Assembly (NCBI GenBank): GCA_025928655.1 | Contig: JAICJC010000033.1 | Location: 1-32,042, forward strand | Source of the DNA: Thermoleophilia bacterium | GTDB lineage: Bacteria > Actinomycetota > Thermoleophilia > Gaiellales > JAICJC01 | Direction: 5' to 3' | Length of the DNA: 32,042 bases | Part shown: positions 14,993-21,095 of the stretch, piece by piece | Numbering within the stretch: position 1 is the stretch's first letter | Layout of the letters: the number at the start of each line of letters is the position of its first letter | Notes under the pieces: model-generated | What the model was told of the DNA's origin: nothing | Databases searched by the model: none | Seen by the model: the letters and a program-made list of their open reading frames with translations, nothing else | Program-made: the position numbers and the translations under genes

Positions 14993-16917
14993 CGCACCTC
15001 GAGTCGGCCGGCGGGCGGATCGTGGTCGAACGGGACGTCCGCATCCGGATGCGCGACGGCGTGCAGCTCTCGGCCGACGTCTACCGGCCCGACCGGCCGG
15101 GCCGCTTCGGCGCCATCCTCGAGCACATCCCGTACCGCAAGGACGACCTGCGGGCGCTGCAGGATCGCGGTCAGAACCTCGTCCTGGCCGGGGCGGGCTT
15201 CGTCTGCGTCCGCCTCGACGTCCGCGGCACCGGCGGCTCCGAGGGCGTCGCCGTCGACGAGTACACCGAGGCCGAGCAGCTGGACGGCGTCGAGGTGGTC
15301 GACTGGATGGCGCGCCAGGAGTGGTGCAACGGCAACGTCGGCTCCTGGGGCAAGTCCTACGGGGGCTTCTCGTGCATCCAGCTCGCGGGCCGCCGGCCGC
15401 CGGCGCTGCGCGCCATCGCGCCGGTCTACGCGACCGACGACCGGTACACCGACGACATGCACTTCGACGGCGGCGCGGTGGCCGCCTTCGAGCTCGGCAA
15501 CTACCCGGTCCGCATGATCGGCATGAACGCGCTCCCGCCCGGCGACGGCGAGGGGCCGGAGTTCGAGGCCCGCTGGCGGGAGCGGATCGACTCGACGCCG
15601 GCGTGGGTGGTGCGGTGGCTGACCGAGCAGAAGGACGGCCCGTACTGGCGCAACGGATCGCTGCGTCCCGACTACGAGCGGATCGAGTGCCCCGTCTTCA
15701 TCGTCTCGGGCTGGCACGACGGATACCGGACGGCCGGACTGCGCATGGCGCGGCGGCTGCGAAGCCCGTGGCAGCTCCTGGCGGGGCCGTGGACGCATGT
15801 CGCGCCCGACCGCGGCGTGCCCCGGCCCGTCTACCCCTTCATGCGCGAGCTGGTCGCGTTCTTCCGGACGCATCTCGATCCCGGCTCGGCGCCCGCCCAG
15901 GCCGCCGGGCGGCCGCGGTCGATCCTCTTCATCGAGGAGCACGACCCTCCCGGCGAGCCGGCGGAGCGGGTGTCGGGCGCGTGGATCGCGAGCGAGTCGT
16001 GGCCGGAGTCGGCCGGCGAGTCGGTGCTGACGCTGGGGATGCCCCGGGTCGCGGCTCCCTCGGCGTCGGTCGGCCTCGCCACCGGGAACTGGTGCCCGCC
16101 GCCCCCCGACAGCGGGCTGTTCGGAGACCAGCGCGCCGACGAGGCCGCGAGCGCCTGCTTCGAGAGCGCGCCGCTGCCCGAGGCGGTCGAGGTGCTCGGG
16201 GCGCCCCGGGTGCGGTTCCGGATCGCGCACCCCGGCCCGCGCGCCCTCGTGTCGGTGAAGCTGAACGACGTCGCCCCCGAAGGGGCGTCTCAGCCGGTGA
16301 CCCGCGGCGCGGTCAACCTCGCCTGCGACGGCGAGGCGGCGGTCGAGCTCGATCTGATGGCCACGGGCTGGAGGTTCCGGCCGGGGCACCGGATCCGGGT
16401 CGCGGTTGCGGCGAACGACTGGCCGTGCCTGTGGCCGCTGCCCCGGCTCGAGCCGCTCGGCGTGACCACGGCGGTCGAGCTGCGCCTCCCCGGGCTGCCC
16501 GACGACGCCCGCCCCCATGACGCCGGGAGCGATGTGGTGCCGGTGACATGGACGGACGGCGTCGTGACCGACCGGCCGTCGCGCTGGGAGCCGGTGCGCG
16601 ACCCGGACACCGGCAAGGCCGGGATCGAGGCCGCCGACTGGTGGGTGTTCGAGTTCCCGCAGGAGGGCCTGCGCTGCGAGGAGGGGCACGTCTACTCGAC
16701 CGGCGTCCGCGACGACGACCCGCTCTCGGCCCGGGTGGAGGGGCGCACGCGCTTCGCCCTGGCCCGGCCGGGGCTCGACGCCGTGGCGGAGGCGAGCGGG
16801 ACCTTCACCTGCACGGAGACGGAGTTCGTGGTCGAGCTCGACCTGGCCGTGACCCGCGACGGCGAGCCGTTCCACCGCCGGCGCTGGCGCGAGCGGATCG
16901 CGCGCGACGGCTGCTAG
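14989..16917 (+). CDS. CocE/NonD family (S15 type) hydrolase, copy 2
   Basis: A 642-aa tandem paralogue of the preceding gene, nearly the same length. The long ORF listed from 12988 is mostly read-through in the +1 frame of copy 1. GTG 14989 overlaps the copy 1 stop (GTGA) and aligns with the copy 1 N-terminus; ATG 14959 is an alternative. The catalytic elements are all present: GSWGKSYGGFSCIQLA (Ser), IVSGWHDGYRTAGLRM (Asp) and LLAGPWTHVAPDRGVPRP (His). The PepX_C jelly roll follows (LVSVKLNDVAPEGASQPVTRG, LMATGWRFRPGHRIRVAVAANDWPCLWP), then the extra C-terminal domain (GTFTCTETEFVVELDLAVTRDGEPFHRRRWRERI). Residues near the active site differ between copies (WGVSYGG/WGKSYGG, GWRDG/GWHDG), which could give related but distinct specificities. 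Confidence 0.93.
   Translation: MTHLESAGGRIVVERDVRIRMRDGVQLSADVYRPDRPGRFGAILEHIPYRKDDLRALQDRGQNLVLAGAGFVCVRLDVRGTGGSEGVAVDEYTEAEQLDGVEVVDWMARQEWCNGNVGSWGKSYGGFSCIQLAGRRPPALRAIAPVYATDDRYTDDMHFDGGAVAAFELGNYPVRMIGMNALPPGDGEGPEFEARWRERIDSTPAWVVRWLTEQKDGPYWRNGSLRPDYERIECPVFIVSGWHDGYRTAGLRMARRLRSPWQLLAGPWTHVAPDRGVPRPVYPFMRELVAFFRTHLDPGSAPAQAAGRPRSILFIEEHDPPGEPAERVSGAWIASESWPESAGESVLTLGMPRVAAPSASVGLATGNWCPPPPDSGLFGDQRADEAASACFESAPLPEAVEVLGAPRVRFRIAHPGPRALVSVKLNDVAPEGASQPVTRGAVNLACDGEAAVELDLMATGWRFRPGHRIRVAVAANDWPCLWPLPRLEPLGVTTAVELRLPGLPDDARPHDAGSDVVPVTWTDGVVTDRPSRWEPVRDPDTGKAGIEAADWWVFEFPQEGLRCEEGHVYSTGVRDDDPLSARVEGRTRFALARPGLDAVAEASGTFTCTETEFVVELDLAVTRDGEPFHRRRWRERIARDGC
15111..15156 (+). repeat. 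46-nt exact repeat, copy B (in hydrolase 2)
   Basis: Second copy of the 46-nt identity described at 13192-13237. The flanking bases differ immediately on both sides. Confidence 0.85.
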
Positions 16918-16967
16918 CCACCATCGACGGAGCCCTCCACCGCCGGGACATCGCACGACGACCGGGG

Positions 16968-17345
16968 TCAGAGCGCGAATCGGAGAACGACGCTGGTGCC
17001 GCGGGCGGTGCTGATGGTGGCTTCCGACAGCGCGTGGATGAGCTTCACGCCGACGCCGAGGCCGGGGTTGAGGCTGGGGGTGGCTATGCCGCTGCCGTGG
17101 TCTCTGACCCGGATGGTCAGGTGGTGGTCGCGAATGCGGCTGGTGATCGTCATCTCGCCGGCCCCGGCAGGGTAGGCGTGCTGCACGGCGTTGCTGCATG
17201 CCTCCGTGACGGCGAGCGCAATATCCGCCCCGTCGCGGCACGCCTCGGGCCAGTACTCGTCGACGAACCTCGAGACGGCGGCGCGTACCGTCGGGACGTT
17301 GGCGGCGGTAGCCGGGACGTGCATCTTGATCCCCGCCGCTGACAC
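16968..17345 (-). CDS. RsbW-like anti-sigma factor / ATP-binding protein (HATPase_c_2)
   Basis: A 125-aa stand-alone GHKL ATPase domain of the RsbW/SpoIIAB serine-kinase type. The N-box reads ADIALAVTEACSNAVQHAYP, the G1 box VRDHGSGI and the G2 region PGLGVGVKLIHALSEATISTARGTSVVLRF. Such proteins bind or phosphorylate STAS-domain anti-anti-sigma factors and sequester alternative sigma factors. GTG 17345 is preceded by GGAAGGAG at ~6 nt, which fixes the start. No sigma factor or STAS gene lies nearby; the divergent neighbour is a GAF-ANTAR regulator, so the pair may link stress signalling to antitermination. A TAGCCT -10 about 55 nt upstream is its probable promoter. Confidence 0.88.
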   Translation of the reverse strand: MSAAGIKMHVPATAANVPTVRAAVSRFVDEYWPEACRDGADIALAVTEACSNAVQHAYPAGAGEMTITSRIRDHHLTIRVRDHGSGIATPSLNPGLGVGVKLIHALSEATISTARGTSVVLRFAL

Positions 17346-17400
17346 GGCGGCTCCTTCCCGACCTCTTTGCGACCGGCGGCTATTTCACCGGGCTGGCGTC

Positions 17401-17406
17401 AGGCTA
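17401..17406 (-). promoter_or_regulatory. -10 hexamer TAGCCT upstream of the RsbW-like gene
   Basis: On the minus strand TGCTAGCCT lies 55 nt upstream of GTG 17345, giving a leader of roughly 50 nt that contains the AAGGAG ribosome-binding site. The hexamer and its TGC extension match the element before hydrolase 1. No certain -35 was identified. Confidence 0.4.
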
Positions 17407-17451
17407 GCACGCGGCTTCGCGCGAAACCGTTCCGCGGCGCGCATCGAGTCG

Positions 17452-17457
17452 TATACT
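17452..17457 (+). promoter_or_regulatory. -10 hexamer TATACT upstream of the GAF-ANTAR gene
   Basis: TATACT ends exactly 7 nt before ATG 17465, the same geometry as the tetR and lacI promoters here. Transcription would start about 95 nt before the GAF-ANTAR start codon, at the first base of a 49-codon ORF in another frame. Confidence 0.5.
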
Positions 17458-17464
17458 GGGTGGC

Positions 17465-17614
17465 ATGGCGCCTTCTGGCGCCGCGGTTCTCGGCGTCGAG
17501 TCCATGTTCTCCACTCTCCGCCGCGATCATCCCGGAGGGCGGATCGACGAGATGTCTCGATGTCCGACCAGGCCGGGGCTGATGCCGCCGAGGTGCGGCT
17601 CAACCGCCTCTTGA
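17465..17614 (+). CDS. Possible leaderless leader ORF overlapping the GAF-ANTAR gene
   Basis: A 49-codon ORF (MAPSGAAVLGVESMFSTLRRDHPGGRIDEM...) begins 7 nt after a TATACT -10 and ends inside the GAF-ANTAR gene in a different frame, overlapping it by 55 nt. It has no recognisable domain. It may be a leader peptide whose translation affects the downstream start, or simply the transcript 5' region. A frameshift in the assembly that split a longer N-terminus is a third option. The evidence is positional only. Confidence 0.25.
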   Translation: MAPSGAAVLGVESMFSTLRRDHPGGRIDEMSRCPTRPGLMPPRCGSTAS

Positions 17615-18234
17615 ACCTGATCCTGGAGACGGCCGTGGAAGCGCTGGGGTTCAGCGCCGCCACCGTCACCGCCCGCCACACCAACGACATGTCGACCGTG
17701 GCCGCCACCGACCAGCGCCTGATCGAGCTCGACGCCGTCCAGTACGAGGACGGCGGCCCGTGCGTCCAGACGCTCGACGATCCCTCGCCCATCCTCCTCG
17801 AGGACGCGTCGAAGAGCGACGATCGGTGGCAGCACTTCGCCCAGACCGCCGCCCATCTGGGCGTGCGGAGCTCGCTTTGCCTCCATGTGCCAACCGATTC
17901 GCGTGATCTTGCGGCCAGCCTGAACCTGTACGCCCGCGAGACCTTCGACATGTCCCGCGACAACGTGCGCCTGGCCTCGACCTACGCCGCGCAGCTCGCC
18001 GCGACCCTGGAGAGCGTCGACGCCTATCGGTCGACCGCCCGCCTGGCCCAGAACCTGGCCGAGGCCATGCGCAGCCGCGCAGTCATCGAGCAGGCCAAGG
18101 GCATCCTCATGGCCGACTACCAGATCAACGACATAGAGGCCTTCCAACGCCTCGCAGAGCTCTCCCAACGCAGCAACATCAAGCTCCGAGACGTCGCCGC
18201 CCGGTTCGTCGAGGAACGCAGCAGCGGGGGGTAG
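17560..18234 (+). CDS. GAF and ANTAR domain transcription antitermination regulator
   Basis: A 224-aa protein. Residues ~10-150 form a GAF sensor domain: NRLLNLILETAVEALGFSAATVTARHTNDMSTVAATDQRLIELDAVQYEDGGPCVQTLDDPSPILLEDASKSDDRWQHFAQTAAHLGVRSSLCLHV. Residues ~165-220 form the three-helix ANTAR RNA-binding domain: LAEAMRSRAVIEQAKGILMADYQINDIEAFQRLAELSQRSNIKLRDVAARFVEE. ANTAR proteins bind paired hairpins in nascent RNA and prevent termination, usually after signal input through GAF. ATG 17560 is the only sensible start in frame, but it has no good Shine-Dalgarno: GGAGGG is 20 nt away. That makes coupling to the upstream ORF possible. The ligand and the RNA targets are unknown. Confidence 0.92.
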   Translation: MSDQAGADAAEVRLNRLLNLILETAVEALGFSAATVTARHTNDMSTVAATDQRLIELDAVQYEDGGPCVQTLDDPSPILLEDASKSDDRWQHFAQTAAHLGVRSSLCLHVPTDSRDLAASLNLYARETFDMSRDNVRLASTYAAQLAATLESVDAYRSTARLAQNLAEAMRSRAVIEQAKGILMADYQINDIEAFQRLAELSQRSNIKLRDVAARFVEERSSGG

Positions 18235-18257
18235 CACCGAACGTCGCCTGCTCCCCC
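18226..18257 (+). terminator. GC-rich stem-loop at the end of the GAF-ANTAR gene (possible terminator)
   Basis: GGGGG-(T)-AGCA pairs with TGCT-CCCCC around a 12-nt loop, a 9-bp stem with one bulged base. It begins just before the TAG stop. No U-tract follows, so it would be an atypical terminator or an mRNA-stabilising structure. Confidence 0.35.
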
Positions 18258-18361
18258 GGAGCCGGCTGCGTGCGAACGGCCCGGTCGTTCACACGGCCCC
18301 ACGCAGCTTGCCGATCTCGCCGAGAGACGACCCACGCGGTCGTCCGATAGAGAGGACCGAC

Positions 18362-18574
18362 ATGGAAGCCGAGCCCGTGGCTCAGAGGGGTGCCGACGCG
18401 CCGGAGCACGCGGTTGACCCGCCCATCGTGGCGCCGGAGCCCGGCGGCCCGGATTCGCCTGCTCGCCGGCCGCTCCTCAGCACGTTCACGCGGCTGGCTC
18501 GATTCTCGCCGCACACCCGGCGATGGCACTCGATCGATCGACCTTCCGGCGGGCGCGGGGATCGCGACGGGTGA
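18362..18574 (+). CDS. Small hypothetical protein
   Basis: The 385-nt gap between the GAF-ANTAR gene and the lyase holds a 70-codon ORF starting MEAEPVAQRGADAPEHAVDPP. GAGAGGA lies 5 nt before ATG 18362, a good ribosome-binding site, which is why this start is preferred over 18308. The N-terminal half is acidic and Pro/Ala-rich; the C-terminal half is basic (STFTRLARFSPHTRRWHSIDRP). No family or membrane segment is recognised. Nothing else is seen in this gap apart from the stem-loop at its start. It could be a genuine small protein or chance ORF. Confidence 0.35.
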   Translation: MEAEPVAQRGADAPEHAVDPPIVAPEPGGPDSPARRPLLSTFTRLARFSPHTRRWHSIDRPSGGRGDRDG

Positions 18575-18619
18575 GGTGAGGGACGGCCCGGAAGGCCGGT
18601 GATGGGCCGCCGCTCGGCC

Positions 18620-20002
18620 TCAGCCCGGCTCGGGCGGGCCCGGAGCGAGCGAGCCGAGGTACGAGGCCGGGTCCGCCACGATCCGGGCGAGATCCTCCGG
18701 ACGGTAGACGGCGGCGACCTCGGGATCGAGCTGCAGCGCGGCGTCGAGCGCCTCGCCGGATGCGGCGGCGTGCGCGCTCGCCCGTGCCACCATCGCGTGG
18801 GCGCGCTCGTGCCCCCACCGGCGCGCGAGCTCCATCATCACGGCCTCGGCCATGATCCCGCCGCGGGTGATTTCCAGGTTGGCCCGCATGCGGTCGGCGT
18901 CGATCTCGATGTCCTGCAGGATCCAGGCCAGCTTCGACGCAATGCCCGCCGTCAGGATGAGCGCCTCCGGCAGGGCGACCCACTCCACCGCCCACAGGCC
19001 CATGTCGCGCTCTCCGGCGTGCGAGGCCGAGTGGGTCAGCGCCGTGGTGCCCGCGTACACCAGCCTGGCCGAGGCGATCAGGTACTCGCTGGTCATCGGG
19101 TTTCGCTTCTGCGGCATCGTCGAGGAGCCGACATGCCCCGGCACCGCCGGCTCGCGCACCTCGGCCACCTCGGTTGCCTGCAGCCGCACCACCTCGGCCG
19201 CGATCCGCTCGCCCGCCGCCGCGATCTGGGAGAGCGCGTGCGCCACCTCGCGGACGCGGTCGCGGGCCGTGTGCCAGGCAGCGGCGGGCATCGGCAGGCC
19301 CAGGTGCACGGCGAAGCGTGACCGCACTGCGGTCGCGGCATCGCCGAGCGCGGCCAGGCTGCCGGCGGCTCCCCCGAGCTGCGCGCACACCACCTCGTCC
19401 TCGAGCCGGTCAAGCCGGGCGACGGCGCGCCGGAGCTCGTCCGCCCAAGTTTCCGCCTTCTGCCCGAACGCGATCGGAACGGCATGCTGGCCGTGGGTGC
19501 GGCCGGCCATCGGAACGGCTCGGTATCGACGCGCCAGCTCACCGGCCGCGTGCTCGGCGGCGGCAAGCTCGCCCCGGATCAGCCGCGTCGCGGCCCGCAC
19601 CTGGAGCATCATCCCCGTGTCGATGACGTCTTGGGTCGTCGCGCCCCAGTGCACGTAGGCGCCCGCGTCTCCGCAGCGCTCGACCAGGGCGCGGATCAGC
19701 GGCACGAGCGGATGCTGGGACTGCGCGATGCCCTCTCGGAGGAGGTCGAGGTCGAAGCGGGAGGCGTCGGCCTCCTCGGCGATCCGGTCGGCGGCCGCCT
19801 CGGGGATCACGCCGACCTCGGCCTCGGCCCGCGCCAGCGCGACCTCGCTGTCGAGCCAGCCCTGCACGAGCGCGCGCGAGTCGAGCACGGCGCGGGCGTC
19901 GGCGGTGCCGTACAGATCGCGGAGCACGGTGCAGCCGATGCCGACCGCCGAGCCGCTCACGCCAACACGCCCTGCCCACGCCTCCCGCCGGTCACCACTC
20001 AT
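18620..20002 (-). CDS. Fumarase/aspartase superfamily lyase (PurB / PcaB-like)
   Basis: A 460-aa homotetrameric-type lyase. The superfamily signature GSSTMPQKRNPMTSEYL contains the catalytic-loop Ser. Other conserved regions are HWGATTQDVIDTGMMLQVR and MAGRTHGQHAVPIAFGQKAETWADEL, where catalytic His residues lie. The N-terminus (LYGTADARAVLDSRALVQGWLDSEVALARAEAEVGVIPEAAADRI) resembles 3-carboxymuconate cycloisomerase more than housekeeping adenylosuccinate lyase, and the catabolic neighbours fit that, but the substrate is not settled. ATG 20002 is chosen because the promoter places transcription start near 20006; the ORF-track extension to 20311 runs through the promoter and lacI. GTG codons ~10 triplets downstream are alternatives. 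It is divergent from lacI and tightly operator-controlled. Confidence 0.88.
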   Translation of the reverse strand: MSGDRREAWAGRVGVSGSAVGIGCTVLRDLYGTADARAVLDSRALVQGWLDSEVALARAEAEVGVIPEAAADRIAEEADASRFDLDLLREGIAQSQHPLVPLIRALVERCGDAGAYVHWGATTQDVIDTGMMLQVRAATRLIRGELAAAEHAAGELARRYRAVPMAGRTHGQHAVPIAFGQKAETWADELRRAVARLDRLEDEVVCAQLGGAAGSLAALGDAATAVRSRFAVHLGLPMPAAAWHTARDRVREVAHALSQIAAAGERIAAEVVRLQATEVAEVREPAVPGHVGSSTMPQKRNPMTSEYLIASARLVYAGTTALTHSASHAGERDMGLWAVEWVALPEALILTAGIASKLAWILQDIEIDADRMRANLEITRGGIMAEAVMMELARRWGHERAHAMVARASAHAAASGEALDAALQLDPEVAAVYRPEDLARIVADPASYLGSLAPGPPEPG

Positions 20003-20020
20003 ACGATTGACCATCGTATG
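20000..20020. promoter_or_regulatory. Perfect 21-bp inverted repeat CATACGAT-N5-ATCGTATG, lyase operator
   Basis: Two perfect 8-bp arms flank TGACC. The repeat covers the lyase -10 element and the predicted transcription start and touches the ATG at 20002, a classic repressor position. The candidate binder is the adjacent LacI-type protein, but its odd-centred geometry is not the usual CG-centred LacI site. Another regulator, such as the IclR protein at 29 kb, is therefore possible. Confidence 0.72.
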
Positions 20021-20041
20021 GATCACCGTTCGGCATGTCAA
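20013..20041 (-). promoter_or_regulatory. Sigma70-type promoter of the lyase gene (TTGACA-N17-TACGAT)
   Basis: On the minus strand a consensus -35 TTGACA (20041-20036) is separated by exactly 17 nt from TACGAT (20018-20013). It is the best-matching promoter in the window. Its -10 lies within the left arm of the 21-bp inverted repeat, so it should be strong but repressible. Confidence 0.72.
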
Positions 20042-20062
20042 CCCCGGCCCCGTCGGGCGCCC

Positions 20063-20068
20063 TAGACT
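20063..20068 (+). promoter_or_regulatory. -10 hexamer TAGACT of a leaderless lacI promoter
   Basis: TAGACT ends 7 nt before GTG 20076, with no Shine-Dalgarno sequence. The spacing is identical to that at tetR. No good -35 was seen, and the promoter lies only 43 nt from the operator palindrome. Confidence 0.5.
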
Positions 20069-20075
20069 TGCCACC

Positions 20076-21083
20076 GTGGAACGCACACCACGCAGGGTGC
20101 GGATGAAGGACGTCGCCGCCGAGGCGGGGGTCGATACGTCGCTCGTCTCGAGGCTGCTGAACGCCGACCAGACGCTGAGCGTGCGACCCGAGACCGAGGA
20201 GCGGGTGATGGCAGCGGTGCGCCGGCTCGCGTACCGGCCCAACACCGCCGCACGGACGCTCAAGACCGCCCGCACGATGGCGCTGGGGATGGTCATCCCC
20301 GACCTCAGCAACGTGATCTATGCCGAGATCGCCCGGGGAGCCGGCGACCGGGCCGCCGCCGCTGGATACGTGCTGCTGATCAGCGGTGCGGCTGCGGAGG
20401 TGCGTACCGAGATCCTCGAGGATCGCGTCGACGGGTTGCTGTATGCGGTCGCGACGGCCCAGTCGGTTCCCGACCTGGACGTCCCAGGTGCTCCTCCGGC
20501 GATCCTGATAAACCGGCGCGGTCCGGCCAGCAGCCCGAGCGTCGTCGTCGACGACCGGGCCGGCGTTGCGCTCGCCACGCGATACCTGCTCTCGCTCGAG
20601 CACCGCCGGATTGCCCACGTCGCCGGGCCCCAGGACGTCGACACGGCTCGGCGCAGGCGGCGTGGCTACGTCGATGCGATGACCGCGGCCGGACTCGACG
20701 TCCCCGCCGAGCTGACGGTGGAGTCGACGTTCGACGAGGAGGGCGGGGCGGCCTCGACGGCGGCCCTCCTGCGGGTCACGCCGCGCCCGACCGCGATCGT
20801 CGCCGCGAACTCCAACGCCGCCGTCGGGGCGATGGCGGCCGTCCGCGAGGCCGGGCTCTCGGTCCCGCAGGACGTCTCGGTCGTCGGGCTCCACGACATC
20901 CCCCACGCGTCGTATCTGAACCCGGCGCTGACGACGGTGCGCATGCCGCTCGCCGAGATGGGCGGCCGGGCGGTCGACCTCCTGCTCGGCATGATCGCCG
21001 GTGACCCGGGCGGCGCCGTCATGGTCACGACTCCCCCGGAGCTCATCGTGCGCGCGTCGTGTGGGCCGCCGGCCGGGCGCTGA
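20076..21083 (+). CDS. LacI-family transcriptional regulator
   Basis: A 335-aa regulator from GTG 20076 (VERTPRRVRMKDVAAEAG); ATG 20103 is the alternative. The N-terminal HTH is MKDVAAEAGVDTSLVSRLLNADQTLSVRPETEERVMAAVRRLAYRPNTAARTLKTART, including the hinge helix. The periplasmic-binding-protein-like sensor domain follows (LGMVIPDLSNVIYAEIARGAGDRAAAAGYVLLIS ... HRRIAHVAGPQDVDTARRRRRGYVDAM ... VSVVGLHDIPHASYLNPALTTVRMPLAEMGGRAVDLLL). Sugar or sugar-acid effectors are common for the family. It lies between the divergent lyase and the convergent UgpC-type ATPase gene, separated from the latter by 12 nt. It probably controls the catabolic locus; its operator has not been shown. Confidence 0.93.
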   Translation: MERTPRRVRMKDVAAEAGVDTSLVSRLLNADQTLSVRPETEERVMAAVRRLAYRPNTAARTLKTARTMALGMVIPDLSNVIYAEIARGAGDRAAAAGYVLLISGAAAEVRTEILEDRVDGLLYAVATAQSVPDLDVPGAPPAILINRRGPASSPSVVVDDRAGVALATRYLLSLEHRRIAHVAGPQDVDTARRRRRGYVDAMTAAGLDVPAELTVESTFDEEGGAASTAALLRVTPRPTAIVAANSNAAVGAMAAVREAGLSVPQDVSVVGLHDIPHASYLNPALTTVRMPLAEMGGRAVDLLLGMIAGDPGGAVMVTTPPELIVRASCGPPAGR

Positions 21084-21095
21084 CCGGCGCGCTCC

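Noticed and set aside
16918-16967. Terminator between the convergent hydrolase 2 and RsbW-like genes
   Set aside because: No convincing stem-loop found in these 50 nt.
14827-17241. 804-aa minus-strand ORF opposite hydrolase 2
   Set aside because: Antisense shadow of a gene with intact catalytic motifs; low-complexity Arg/Pro composition and overlap with the real RsbW-like gene.
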